From Syncephalis plumigaleata (taxonomy: Eukaryota > Zoopagomycota > Zoopagomycetes > Zoopagales > Piptocephalidaceae): a stretch of DNA of 64,000 bases. Under the pieces are notes generated by a model. The model was given only the letters and a program-made list of their open reading frames with translations, did not search any database and was not told where the DNA came from. A program made the position numbers and the translations under genes. The stretch is from the NCBI GenBank assembly GCA_025201365.1, contig JAIXMF010000002.1:1984001-2048000 (forward strand), in the 5' to 3' direction. Shown here piece after piece: positions 1 to 11,051 of this stretch. The first letter of the stretch is position 1. Every line of letters begins with the position of its first letter.

Positions 1-299
1 CTCGATTTGCTCAAGCACAATGTGTGGGCAATATACAATAAGGTAGAGTGAGTAGAGTGCAATAGGGACGATTGAACTGGAAGATGAAGATAAGTTTATT
101 CAATTCGTACAAAATAGGACCCATATTTATAGTGGATAATGTAACATTATTCAATATTGAAACTATGATGAGTGTTGAAGGGACATGGCTGTAATACCAA
201 CATAGACACCAATCTCATGATGCAGAAGTGACAGGGGAGTAATAATGAGCAATAAGAAGCGCATCTCAGAAAGGATTATGTATATACATAAATACATTT
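1..299. other. Gap with no recognised feature
   Basis: This AT-rich stretch at the window edge has no open frame, RNA or repeat that I recognise. It may be the flank of the element fragments that begin near position 300. Confidence 0.4.
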
Positions 300-616
300 C
301 ATTAATGGTGTTACCTTCAGGTGCTCAAGAAAAGGAGGATCAATGCATCAACGAGAAACTAAGCAACGAGAAATAACTTATCCGTAATGGTTATCACTTT
401 GCATCCAAGGTATGTAAGTTCTATCAACATGTCTATTATTAATATCACTGATTGCAATATGTGATATCGCAATCATTAACATTTCCCTCAACTGCTAGGG
501 CAATGACAACTACTCAATAATAATAGTAATGTGATAATGGTATTAACAATTGTGTGAATCTATTTATGAATAAACTGCAAATGTTAAAGGATAAATGCGC
601 AAATTGGATGGAAAAA
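300..616. repeat. Rearranged fragments of the TIR/Fanzor-like element
   Basis: Two pieces of the family seen whole at 18340-18871 lie here. Around 370-430 (+ strand) is the segment that follows the Fanzor-like stop codon in the other copies (TTATCCGTAATGGTTATC and onward). At 540-616 is the subterminal left end in reverse orientation, finishing in the terminal repeat at 596-616 (TGCGCAAATTGGATGG plus A-run). The two pieces point in opposite directions, so this is not one simple insertion but at least two overlapping or rearranged copies. Confidence 0.6.
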
Positions 617-743
617 CAATCTACTGGCGAAAGAAAAGGAGAAACTTTTTAACGTTGTAATTCAAGTAACGCCGTTAGCCTTTTGCTTCTACTAATAATT
701 AATAGTTATGATAATACGTATTTAGATGTGGAAGCAATAACCA

Positions 744-1076
744 TCACGGATAAGTTGTTTGTTGTTGTCCTTCATTTCTTGAACGTTTAGAAGCAATGAC
801 ACTTTGATGTAATTGTGTTGGAACACTATTTCCATTGCAAAGACTGAGAATAATCTGAATAAAGGTCAGACATGCTGCCATATTCCGATTCCATACACGA
901 TACCCGAATCCTTTACCATTCATGTCATCTTTACAATTCTGATGTGTGCATCTAATAGAATAATGAATTAGTATATTGTTATATATTGTACTCATCTTAA
1001 GAAGACATGACAAGTGACAGTGGGATATCTCGTCAATTAGAAATACTTGAACACCATGCTTCATTGTTATCCACAC
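744..1076 (-). pseudogene. Fanzor/TnpB-like C-terminal fragment (decayed)
   Basis: The predicted 110-residue peptide contains CTHQNC, which looks like half of a zinc ribbon, followed by WNRNMAACLTF. In TnpB/Fanzor proteins the RuvC-III motif after the zinc ribbon reads roughly NRDxNAAxN. Two sister copies here (18569, 25699) read WNRDMAACLNF, so this copy has Asp changed to Asn at the presumed catalytic position. The shared tail (SKR, then short QQ-rich end, then P and stop) and the shared non-coding sequence after the stop (down to about 645) show that all copies derive from the same gene 3' end. Nothing of the earlier RuvC domain is visible, so it is a relic. The family call rests on a short motif. 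Confidence 0.45.
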
Positions 1077-1161
1077 TTGCGTATGATTTATTCGTGTATT
1101 CTTGATAAAATAACGTCATCGTATTTCTCTACCCATATCGCCTTTCTTATTCCATTCCACT

Positions 1162-2793
1162 ATGTCTACTACTACTACTACTGAAATATCGAGTAATTCC
1201 AACTCGTCTTGTAGGTTACTAGTTTGTCTGAATAGTCTTCCATTTCATGACCAGCGTGTCTTCTGTAGTCAACTTGGTCATATCGAATTATTGCGTTTAT
1301 CAGCATGTTGTCGCTCGTTAAGAAACAGTATTCGAAATGATAAAATATTATGGCAACAACTATACCATAGGGATTTCCTATCAGGAGCCTATTATGCTAA
1401 AGAAATGGAATTCGTATTGTGGTGTATACGCACGGATGTCAACAATCCATGTACATCGGATAAACGAGCCGATCTACTAGAGAATGTGGACTGGTACAAC
1501 ACATATCGTCGACGAGTAAGCACCGAGAATAATTGGCGATATGGACGATGCAAGACCACGCGTATCGATCTAGAACGTGACGAGCATGGACCAATGTATT
1601 ACGTACGAGATAAAAATAATTATATGTTTATCACACAGCGAAATCGCATAGGTAGAGCATCAGGATTACGCCGTCATTACACTTTAGAATATTTGCCTCA
1701 TTCAGATCTTAGATCAAACAACAGCATTGTATATAAAAGCACATTCTCCACATCTCCCAATGTTCTTTCGCTAAACCGTAGGAGTGAAGCTAGGTATGCT
1801 TATGTCACGAGTGATCATTATATAGCCGTATCCCTTGATCGATTCGAGCACGATACCAACCTTAATGTAAAAATACACTCTCGCAGACATGGTGATGTTT
1901 TCATTACATTGGATGTTCCACCACCATATAAAGTGGAGATAATCGAGGGGAAGTGGGCGTTATTAGTGGACAAAGGACAACCACCATACATGTCTTCGCC
2001 AATCTGTAAGTGTAGTAACTATACAATGATGCAATATGACTCGCACTAATCATTAATGAATTTAGATCATATAATGGTATTCGATATAGACAATAGTATC
2101 ATGTGTCCAGGAAGTATCGACGTTACATGGCGCGTGGCATGCTTTTACAAAACAACCGATAGCACTGCGACATTATATACGGCAAGACTAGTCAAAGATG
2201 ATGATGTGGATCGTATTGAATGGGCACTATACCAGTTCTCGACCAGTAATCCTGTTGTACAATTGCGAAATGGTTGGCTTCAACTACCTGAGAAAACATT
2301 GAAGGGATGGATAGAGACGCATAATCCATATGATTCGCGTATGGGTATCCAAGTACATGGTCATCCTGCTACGTATAATTCATACATAATGCATAGTGTA
2401 GCATCCAGTGGTCAAAACCATACACCACTTAATTCCTACATTATATCTGATCAACATATACCTATCCCATTGCTAAGGGCTGGATGTATAGAGTCACTAT
2501 CCTGTTTCAGACCAAGAGAAGTATTGACAGACTTAACCTACAATGATGATCAAATATTACGAGTGCGGGGTGCAGATTTCATCCGACATATTATTGGAGA
2601 TCTCTATGCTTTTATTACGGTAGATGAACATCTTATAGGAAAGCAAGTGCTTATAGACATTAGTACAAAAGAAATAATACGTAAATTGAAAAAATCAAAT
2701 CCAGACAAATTAAGAACTGATGCAATGCTTGGTATGATGTATTGTCCATATGAAATGAGTATGCTAACAATACATGAATATGGTGAATTATAG
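1162..2793 (+). CDS. F-box-like protein
   Basis: Two exons (1162-2005 and 2066-2793) join across a 60-nt GT-AG intron with CACTAAT ahead of the acceptor; the joined frame is open for about 523 residues. Residues roughly 18-70 look like an F-box: a hydrophobic start with LPFHDQRVF, then LLRLSACCRSLRNSI and ILWQQLY. F-box proteins normally bind Skp1 and recruit substrates to SCF ubiquitin ligases. The rest (about 450 residues) shows no repeat I recognise (no clear WD40, LRR or Kelch), so the substrate is unknown. The start is the first ATG, preceded by a pyrimidine-rich leader. An AATAAA-like signal follows the TAG stop at about 2802. Confidence 0.72.
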
Positions 2794-2884
2794 CAAACAT
2801 CAATAAATCATACTACATTAGCTAATAAGTGTAGTGTTTATACATCATTAAACCATAACACATGCTAATACTTTCTATGAACTG

Positions 2885-3165
2885 GATGATTAATCGAATA
2901 AATCAACTATAGCAGCAATTGAGACATCAAGCTGTACAAACTGCTGAATGCTTCTCAATGCATAGAGGATGTTGCTCGATAGCACATGTACTATGTCATC
3001 ATTCCATTCTACTTGATTAAAGATTGCTATCTGAATACTCTCGAATGCCATTATAACAATGCACTGAATAAAACAAGCATCCATATTGGTGTTAACAATT
3101 GTGTTGAGTTATTTATTAATAAACACAAAACTTTATGACTAGCAGTGTTAACTGGTTGAAAAAAA
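2885..3165 (-). repeat. Divergent member of the TIR element family
   Basis: On the minus strand, 3165 down to about 3092 matches the subterminal left end of the TIR elements: a T-run, CAACCAGTTAACACTG, then TTTATTAATAAATAA and CACAATTGTTAACACC. The terminal repeat resembles the right end at 25964-25984 (GTGTTAATTGGTTGG) rather than the 18340 copy. Inside it is a 64-codon open frame (3084-2890) with no similarity to the Fanzor-like tail. I cannot place the other terminus, so the element may be truncated. Confidence 0.45.
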
Positions 3166-3267
3166 CTCTGTATTATTACTTTTCATTCTCTATTATACTC
3201 ACTTTATTCTCATTTGTATCGTTGTCTATCCTTGTTTGATTCTTTCCTTCTTCTACTACTACTAATC

Positions 3268-4915
3268 ATGAGTGACACGGGACAATGGTGTCTTATTGAA
3301 AGTGATCCAGGTAAATATTCGTAAATAGATTCGTAATAGCTATAATCTAATTCATCAATATATATATAGGTGTTTTCACGCAACTGATCACGGATATGGG
3401 TGTTAACGGTGTTCAAGTTGAGGAAGTATGGGATTTCGACACGTTAGCTCAGTTAGAGTAGGCTAATTAGCAGCAGCAGTAATAGTAATAGTAATATTTA
3501 TCGTATGATTTGATAGACCAGTTTATGGATTGATATTTCTATTTAAATATGAGACGGCCACTTACGGCAGTGAACCTACCACGTCCATGGATACAGATTC
3601 TACCGATGAATCAGCTCTAGATTCGATCTTCTTTGCGCAACAGGCAAGTACATGATCATCATCATCATCATCGTGTAATAATAACAACAATTGAGTTTAG
3701 GTCATTAATAATGCTTGTGCCACACAAGCCATTCTATCGATCCTCATGAACAATTCAAGTATTAATCTAGGCGATGAGTTATCACAATTTCGTGAATTTG
3801 CTCAATCATTACCATCAGATGTAAGTGTATAATTATATATATGGACTGTCATTATTAATACAATGAGCGTATGATACTATTTAGCTGAAAGGTCTAGCTA
3901 TTTCAAATAGTGATAAAATTCGACAAGTTCATAATAGTTTTGCTCGGTGAGATTATAGTAACAGCATTACTAGTAATGATTGTAGTTAACCATTTCATTT
4001 ATTATTATTTGCTATTAGATCAGAATCATTTACGAATGATCAACCAGTGGCAGCAAATGATAGCGATGATCTATTCCATTTCGTAAGCTATATGCCTATT
4101 CATGGTGCACTCTATGAGTTGGATGGATTACGACCACGTCCTGTATATCTTGGTAAGTCATCATTGCTATTCACTTACTGTTTGATTAGTTAATTATAGA
4201 ATGTAATCTGATTGCTTTATAGGTCCATGTACAGATAAAGATTGGCTAGAAAAGGTGCGACCCATTATTGAGACACGTATGGCAAGGTAAATATATACAA
4301 ATATATACAGATATATACATGTTATAACATTTTATTAACTATTATTACTATAATGAATGTAAATGTTACAGTTATAGTTCATCGGAAATACGATTCAATT
4401 TGATGGCATTGTGCAAGGATCGTTCACTAGTATTGAGTGAGCAATTGGCCACTACTGATCGACGAATTGCTTGTGCACAAAGAAAGTTATCGGTAAGACA
4501 ATATAACATATCATTTACGTACATATATATATATATTAATCCATTCTCTATATGAATGTAGGGTGAATCATTAACTGAAGAGGAACAACAAACATTGGCT
4601 AATGATAAAGATGGTTCGTTGCCTGATGATCCCGAGGCATTACAACGAGTGGTGCAAACACTTCACGGTGAACGTGATCTACTCAGTGTATTCCTCAATG
4701 ATGAACGCGAGAAATTAACGCGATATCGTGTTGAGAATGCACGACGTAAACACAATTACATACCGATGATTTATACGCTACTACAACAACTTGCTGCCAA
4801 GGGTAAACTACTTGATACACTACCTGAAGCTAAGAGTAAAGCAGCTGAACGAAAGGCACGTCAACAACAACAGCAGAAACAGCAGCAACTACAGAAACAA
4901 CAGCAACAACGATAA
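3268..4915 (+). CDS. UCHL5: Ubiquitin C-terminal hydrolase UCH37/UCHL5
   Basis: This is a peptidase C12 deubiquitinase that in other eukaryotes binds the proteasome (via Rpn13) or INO80. Nine exons join in frame: 3268-3310, 3370-3457, 3517-3643, 3701-3820, 3885-3946, 4019-4152, 4223-4286, 4372-4492, 4562-4915, about 370 residues (human UCHL5 is 329). The start MSDTGQWCLIESDPGVFT is typical of the family. The catalytic Cys lies in NNACATQAIL, the His in FHFVSYMP and the Asp in YELDGLRP. The C-terminal ULD-like region with ENARRKHNYIPMIYTLLQ is present, then a Gln-rich tail. Intron 3 (3644-3700) must use a GC donor (CAG|GCAAGT), because the only nearby GT breaks the frame. No frame break elsewhere. 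Confidence 0.93.
3644..3700 (+). other. GC-AG intron in UCHL5
   Basis: The exon ends ...TTTGCGCAACAG, followed by GCAAGT; the acceptor is TTTAG before GTCATTAATAAT. Joining there keeps phase 0 and restores the conserved FFAQQVINNACATQ. Splicing at the GT four bases downstream gives an immediate stop. Confidence 0.85.
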
Positions 4916-5168
4916 AAACCATCATCATCATCATTATTACAATCTTAGTCAATATACTCATCATTAAATGCTACACGTTCTACCTTGTCTGCCTCGTTTC
5001 TATAATAGTGTAGGAAATAGTCATGCTATCCTATTATTCATAAACATTATGATTCTTTTTATTACTTTTTCTTAACACAATAAAGCATATAGGAATGTGT
5101 CATGATTATTATTGAACAACGTCATCTTATTATTGCATTGATCATATGCATTATCTCATATGTATTCA

Positions 5169-8100
5169 TTAGCGTCGACCACCACGTACCGTTAGACCTA
5201 CATTGATCGTGTCATTATCATTCAAATTGTAGTAGGCTAGCGTGAATTGTGGTTTCATTACTGAGCCATTCGGTCCACCGGCTGGACAGGTAAGTTTCTG
5301 TCGATTGGCCGGCACGTCGAACAATGTCGTGATACGTTCGCGTAACTCGCCCACCGTCCATGTTAGTGCGACATCCTCTAGCGTGTGCACTTGTCCCACT
5401 AATTTACCATCAGATTTCTCGGGCATATTCACCGCTTGTAATGTTAATTGAATAGATGTCTATAGTAAAAGTGAAAAGAGAATAAGAATGAGAGGAAGCA
5501 ATATCCTATTGTAAGTATCACTACTGTAGTTGATATTATATATATATATATGGTGCTTACCGGATGTGTTTCAAGCCATTCTTCAGCTGGAATGAATTTA
5601 CCCTCTACACGTATCTTCTTACTGGATGGTTCATCTTCAGGTTGATCATCTTCAGCTGGTCGTCCATGATTAATAGCCTCACCACCACCACCACCATTAT
5701 TAGGCATCATATTTGTAGGTGTACCCGCTGCCTGTGATGACGGTGTTGGAGGTGTAGGCATAGGAGGTGGTTGCATTCCTGGAGGCATATTAGGCATATT
5801 AGGCATATTGGCATATTGGGATAGGCTGATGGATGATGCATCATATTAGGTGGATGTGGTAATGGTGGCATCGCACCATGATGTGGCATATTTGCAGATG
5901 GTGGCAATGGCATGCCATTATATCCCATAGATGCACCTGGATGATGTGGCGGATAGCCATAAGGTGCACCTGTACCAGACATATCGTGATATCCTGTTGG
6001 TGGTTGAGGTGGCATCTATTATTATTACAATAATAGACATGTATTAGTATATCATCACTATCATTGCTACTCATCATTCATATTATACTATACCATTGAT
6101 GGTGCACCACCATGTGGTCCAATACGATTCTGTTCCTCACTGTTATTGCATTATCTATGTTAATCAAATGTATACATATGATGATAGTAGTAGTAATTCA
6201 CTTACATTCTCATCTTATTCTGTTGAATGACGGCCATTTGTTCTTCAATGGATAGACCGGCGGCTGCTCGTTCATTCATGGCTGGAATACTAGCTGAATG
6301 TCCATCCCAAATGACCTTTTGCTTCTCAGCCGCCTTTAATCGTTCCCTATCCTGTTGCACCTTCTGACCGACACCCACTTCATCAGTACCAAAGATATCG
6401 GATCGATAACCAGAGATATTCTTAAGAATCTTGTTGACCTCAGTACCTAATATAATATATATATATATTTATATACTAACTATATGTTGTATAATCTCAA
6501 TTGTGCACTTACCTTCCATTAACAAGTTGCTTTCGCGGTTCTTGGCATCTGCTGCTTGTTTCTGCTCCTTCCAACGTGGATCCAACAATTCTATACGCAT
6601 GTGTTCATCCATTTCGGATATAGGAATTGCTTGCTGACAACGAGGACAGATCTGTGTAGGTTCATTAAGTCTAGGACCGGTGGCACCCACACGAGCTATT
6701 AATGTTGTCAATCGATATTAGTACTTCGTCTATTATCATTATTGTTATAGCACACTACCTTTGGGAACATAATCTTTACGAATCTTCATTTGTGCTGACA
6801 AGTCAGGTCGTTTCTGTTGAGCTGTAGCCGCTGATACACCCTCTGTTTCTTCCGTGTCCGATTCTACCATATTGTCATCCTCCATCTAGACAATCAATTA
6901 GTATATATGTATATGTAAAGGATCATCACACTTACATCCATGCCATCATCTTCATTATTCTGATCCTCCGATGTAGGAATAATGGTGGCTTGACGACGTT
7001 GTTCCAGTGTCATACTCTCTAAATCGCGTAGACTTAGCGGTAATGGTAGGTTTGCTTCCTCGTCAGCCTCTGTAAATTCAATCGTCTCCACCACTACGAA
7101 ATCATGCCAATCAATGGATAGGAATGCCACTATGTGATATGATTATAGTCATGATAAGTAAATACTAGCTATCTCATAATGTTCAGTTTTCTCATCATAG
7201 TAACTTACCTCGCTCTTTCTCGGCTAAATCTTCCGCTTTCTTGTGTTCCGCTGCAATATAGGTGGCATAACCAACTCGTTTCATCACTTGATTCGTTAAC
7301 TATAACGAATGAATAAGTATAAGCTATGATATATATATATATATATATATATATGCTTCGATATTACACAACCTACCTCTTCCCGATTATTAGCGGATAT
7401 GTCAACTTGTTTTTGTAAATCACGAGATGGCATCAGCACTTTAGAGTACTGATCAACTAGCTGGTTGAAATAAGTAAACAAACTATGACTTGGTCGTAAA
7501 AAGTCAAATTGATAATTGCGTTGTTCGCGTTGTGCTAGTGAATTGACAAATTGTCGACCATTACGCGCCACAAATTGTGCAGTCAACTTGATAATATCTC
7601 TAGATAATAAATTAGTATAAGCTGACTCGTTATTATTACTTCAATGATGATTATACTTACAAATCCTGTGCAGAAAGCGTAGGTATAGTAGCCGAGAACT
7701 GGAATGCCGATGGTTCTGGTGGTGGTGGTGCGCGTTGTTTAGACGCAACATCTTTAGCACTACTCGTACCATTCTCAGTGGTGCTCGTATCTTCAGCGGG
7801 TCCATTCGCCTTCAATTCTAGATATAGATAAGTCATATGTGGATATTATTTGCTAATTACTTCATTCTATTTACCTCTGCCCGCTCGTATTTCATCGATA
7901 CAATGTTGATAATAAGGATGGTATGGATCTTCAGGTCGTAGAAAACAGAATTTAGGATTATTACGCTCCTTGTCAAGAATACGATCCTCGAATTGAATGC
8001 CATTACGTGCAACGAACGTCGCCGTCTTATCGACAATACCTACACCGAGAGAAGTAAGTCTGTATACATACATATACATTATTGCATCGTGACATTTCGC

Positions 8101-8228
8101 CTTAACTTACTTCGAATCTCTGGTGGTGGCAATACTAAGCCAGATAACGAATTACTCTGACTAGCTTGCACACGATCAGCGGGTATATCGTCCGTGCCCG
8201 TAGTAATAATATCCACCTGAGCTGACAT
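5169..8228 (-). CDS. SF3A1: Splicing factor 3A subunit 1 (SF3A1/Prp21)
   Basis: This U2 snRNP (SF3a complex) component acts in branch-site recognition. Twelve exons on the minus strand run from 8228 to 5169 and give about 763 residues (human 793). Domains in order: SURP1 (TATFVARNGIQFEDRIL), SURP2 (TAQFVARNGRQFVNSL), the PRP21-like core (KRVGYATYIAAEHKKAEDL and VAFLSIDWHDFVVVETIEF), MKIRKDYVPKG, the segment EMDEHMRIELLDPRWKEQ, a Pro/Met/Gly-rich linker, and a C-terminal ubiquitin-like domain ending VRGGRR. All exon joins keep phase. The Asn-Met-Pro repeat in exon 11 (about 5806-5815) lacks one base relative to the frames on both sides; since both sides are well conserved, this looks like a consensus error. 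Downstream neighbour UCHL5 is convergent. Confidence 0.93.
7329..7355. repeat. (AT)n in an SF3A1 intron
   Basis: About 13 AT units inside the intron between exons 4 and 5. Confidence 0.9.
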
Positions 8229-9006
8229 AATAATAGTAGTAACAGCAGATAAGTAGGATAAACAAAAAAGAGAAAGAATTAGATCGACGCAATCTTTTGT
8301 GATGAATCTATGAACAGACAACAACAACAGTAAATATTTAATGTGAATATTAGTTGTGGTCAGTTTCACATTATATTCTACATGATTACTATTCCTTTTT
8401 GTAATGATACTCGATTGAATATCATTGTAATCACTACATCTATAATCGTATATGTGTATTAATCTCAATATTGATAGATTGAATGATCAGTCATGCTATT
8501 AAACATGTTCATATTTCATAATTACATGCAGCGGACAGTTGTTGAAATAGTAAATGCGATCATGTATCAAGCAATTCGTTGTACAATTGACCGTTGCAGC
8601 AACGAACAAAGACAAGCTTATCATGGATGAACAAATCAATGAACGAGCATAATCTGTATTCATTGTCTTGCTCCTTTCTTTATTAATTGCTCATCTCGCT
8701 GCAATGATATATGATGTTGCAGCATGCATATTAATAGATGCGCATTCTAGATCTGTTGCTGCATATTCATGTAGGCTGCAACATGTTGATGCACCATACA
8801 AAGAAGAAAACAAGTTAACTTACTCCCTATTACAACATTTCTTTGTTCTTTGTTGCAGTATATCGGACTAATAAAGTTGAATAGAACATTATCGATACTT
8901 CTGCTTCGTACTATTTATTGCCACTACTGATCGACTACTGCCACTGTATACTTTACTCTGCTTTGTTCTCGCCCCTTTATCTTCTCGTTAAGCTCATATC
9001 ACTACT
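8229..9006. other. Gap; SF3A1 promoter region
   Basis: This holds the upstream region of SF3A1 (minus strand) and of the small secreted peptide (plus strand). A 67-codon open frame at 8668-8871 begins with TTG and shows no codon or domain signal. No RNA gene or repeat recognised. Confidence 0.4.
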
Positions 9007-9176
9007 ATGAAATTCATTTCTATTATTGCTGCTATCGTTATCGCTGGTATTGTAGCTAATCTCGCTACAGTTGATGCAGTCTCCTTGCTGGATTGTCGTG
9101 GTAGGTCATGATAACTGCTTCTTTAATCATCGCACTAATCATCATATGATATCTAGTGATTTACGCCTGCTTATAA
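9007..9176 (+). CDS. Candidate small secreted peptide
   Basis: ATG at 9007 opens a typical signal peptide (MKFISIIAAIVIAG, then IVANLATVDA). Exon 1 ends at 9100; the GTAGGT donor, CACTAAT branch-like sequence and ATCTAG acceptor define an intron 9101-9156. Exon 2 adds a few codons and a stop at 9174-9176, giving about 37 residues with two cysteines in the mature part. An alternative join to an acceptor near 9249 would extend it to about 9317. No family recognised. The signal peptide and intron are convincing; the exact 3' end is not. Confidence 0.4.
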
Positions 9177-9468
9177 TTGGTTTGTAAGTCTCTATGTTGC
9201 AATAATTGTCAAATGATAAATGATTAACAATGACCAAATATCTAATTAGCATATTCCACGTAGATGTGAATGTTCAAGCATCCATCAATACAAGTTCATT
9301 CAAGATCTATCTCTAGTGTGTCCGTGGTGGTGTTGTTGTCCATTCAACTGCGTTTTCTTAGTTCTATTATACTGAATAAATATGCTACTACTATCATAGT
9401 AGTACCAATTCTACTACCTCTAACCATTTGAATTTTATTATTATTATTATTATTATTACGGTGTAAGC

Positions 9469-10002
9469 TCATCCTTTCCATGCCAATAATACAGGAACAT
9501 ATTGTAATATCAATGCCATAATAGCAAATCTAATGAAATCATACAGGTGAGCTCATTGAAATAGATAGAGAGAAATGCAACAGAGTTCACCTACAATAAA
9601 CTAGTAAACGCTTGCATGCCCATGCCCATATCGCGAGTGCTTGTTTTCTCATTCATTAAACCGAGAATACAACAGAATAGACCTGCCCATGCTGCCCATT
9701 TATTCTAGATATTGTGATGGAACAAGCCTTAATATGACTGGTAAACAGTGCAAGAGTGCACGCGTGTGTAACTTACCCGGAATATCGCCGCTAACATACC
9801 TAATGACGCCATAGTATATAGGTGAATTAGCACTGCTTCACTATTGAATATACAAACAGTATTACTCATACTTACTTAGAATCATGCCAAGAAAACCGTA
9901 ATAGTCTGGGTCGGCATCTTCGGGATCAATCTTGGCCGGATGATATTTTACAATTGCTTCGGGTTGGCGTGGATCCGCAACGGCACCAGTAGGACGACGC
10001 AT
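9469..10002 (-). CDS. WDR83OS: Asterix / WDR83OS (PAT complex subunit)
   Basis: Asterix is a small ER membrane protein that, with CCDC47, forms the PAT intramembrane chaperone complex. Four exons (10002-9876, 9832-9777, 9704-9595, 9529-9469) give about 117 residues (human 106). Diagnostic matches are DPRQPEAIVKYHP, then DPDYYGFLGMIL, NKWAAWAGLFCCILG, and a closing hydrophobic segment LLFAIMALILQYV, in the same order as DPRRPNKVLRYKP, DYMNLLGMIF and LKWCAWVAV of the human protein. The start at 10002 is chosen because the conserved part begins soon after; upstream in-frame ATGs belong to the leader. Exon 2 could start at 9835 instead of 9832 (both in frame). Easily missed because every exon is short. 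Confidence 0.85.
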
Positions 10003-11051
10003 AATAACCGAGTAGAAGGAAGTGGTGGTGGTGGTGGTAAGGGCCAAGAACGGAGTGAACGATAAAGTAAGTAAATGTATTGGCAAAATGGAAAGAAATA
10101 AAACGGAGGAATACCTCACGGGTAGAATCCACCCATTAGCACTATTCGTTTAGAATTGTGTATACGTGTCTGTGCCCATATCATTCATCCTACTATAACA
10201 CAAGCAATATGCTGTGTATTCTAGCATATCGTAGCATTACGTATTTTGCTTTAACGCTTAGTTGTACGTATATCCTTATCAAGAATATAGGTAGGCAACG
10301 TTAGATGCTAGACATTAATTGGGAGAAAGTCCGCTTGATGACGCGTCAATCCCAAATGGTAACACTACACAAAGAAATAGCCGTAAAACCGTCAATCAAT
10401 GACGTATACGGTTAACCGCAATGGCATGATAGGGACATGTCCTCACATATATCTTGGATGGCCCTATAGGTCATGAAAATAGACATGAAAATGGATTGAT
10501 TGTCATCTATAAGGGGGAGATGCCATTAATGACATATGAATTTGGCACGCGCTTATTCCCACCAAGCAAACTCAACACTAATCTATATTGATTGATTGCG
10601 GTCTGCATATATGACAAAGAAATATGATATACAGATTATTGCATGATGCAATAATGAGAACAATGGATTGCAACGGCAGGTGCGTCAGAGTCAGTCTTTG
10701 TAGTTTAAAATATCGATTACGCAGTATCTGATGTTGCACACTGCTTAGCTCTCAATAGTGCAGATGATAACAGGCAAGAATGGTACCACCACCACCACTA
10801 CCATGTACCCGCACGCGTACACTGAGATACACACATACGGAGAGATAACCAGCTATTCTCATACGCACCCGTGCAATCTCCATAAATACAGCTGAGGTCG
10901 GGAAAAAAAAGAGTAATGCCATCGCTATTTAATCATCAGAGGTTGCATTATTTTTTTACTCACGCTGTTTTCTTTTCGTATCTGACCTACACAGTTCGTT
11001 CTTTTTATTATTTGTAGCCTCGTCGTTATTAAACTTGCACTATCGCTTACT
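10003..11051. other. Gap between Asterix and GTP cyclohydrolase (divergent promoters)
   Basis: About 1 kb without a gene. It contains a CCACCACCACCACTACC run near 10787, CACACA-rich stretches, and the two divergent upstream regions. I see no repeat copy or RNA gene. Confidence 0.4.
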
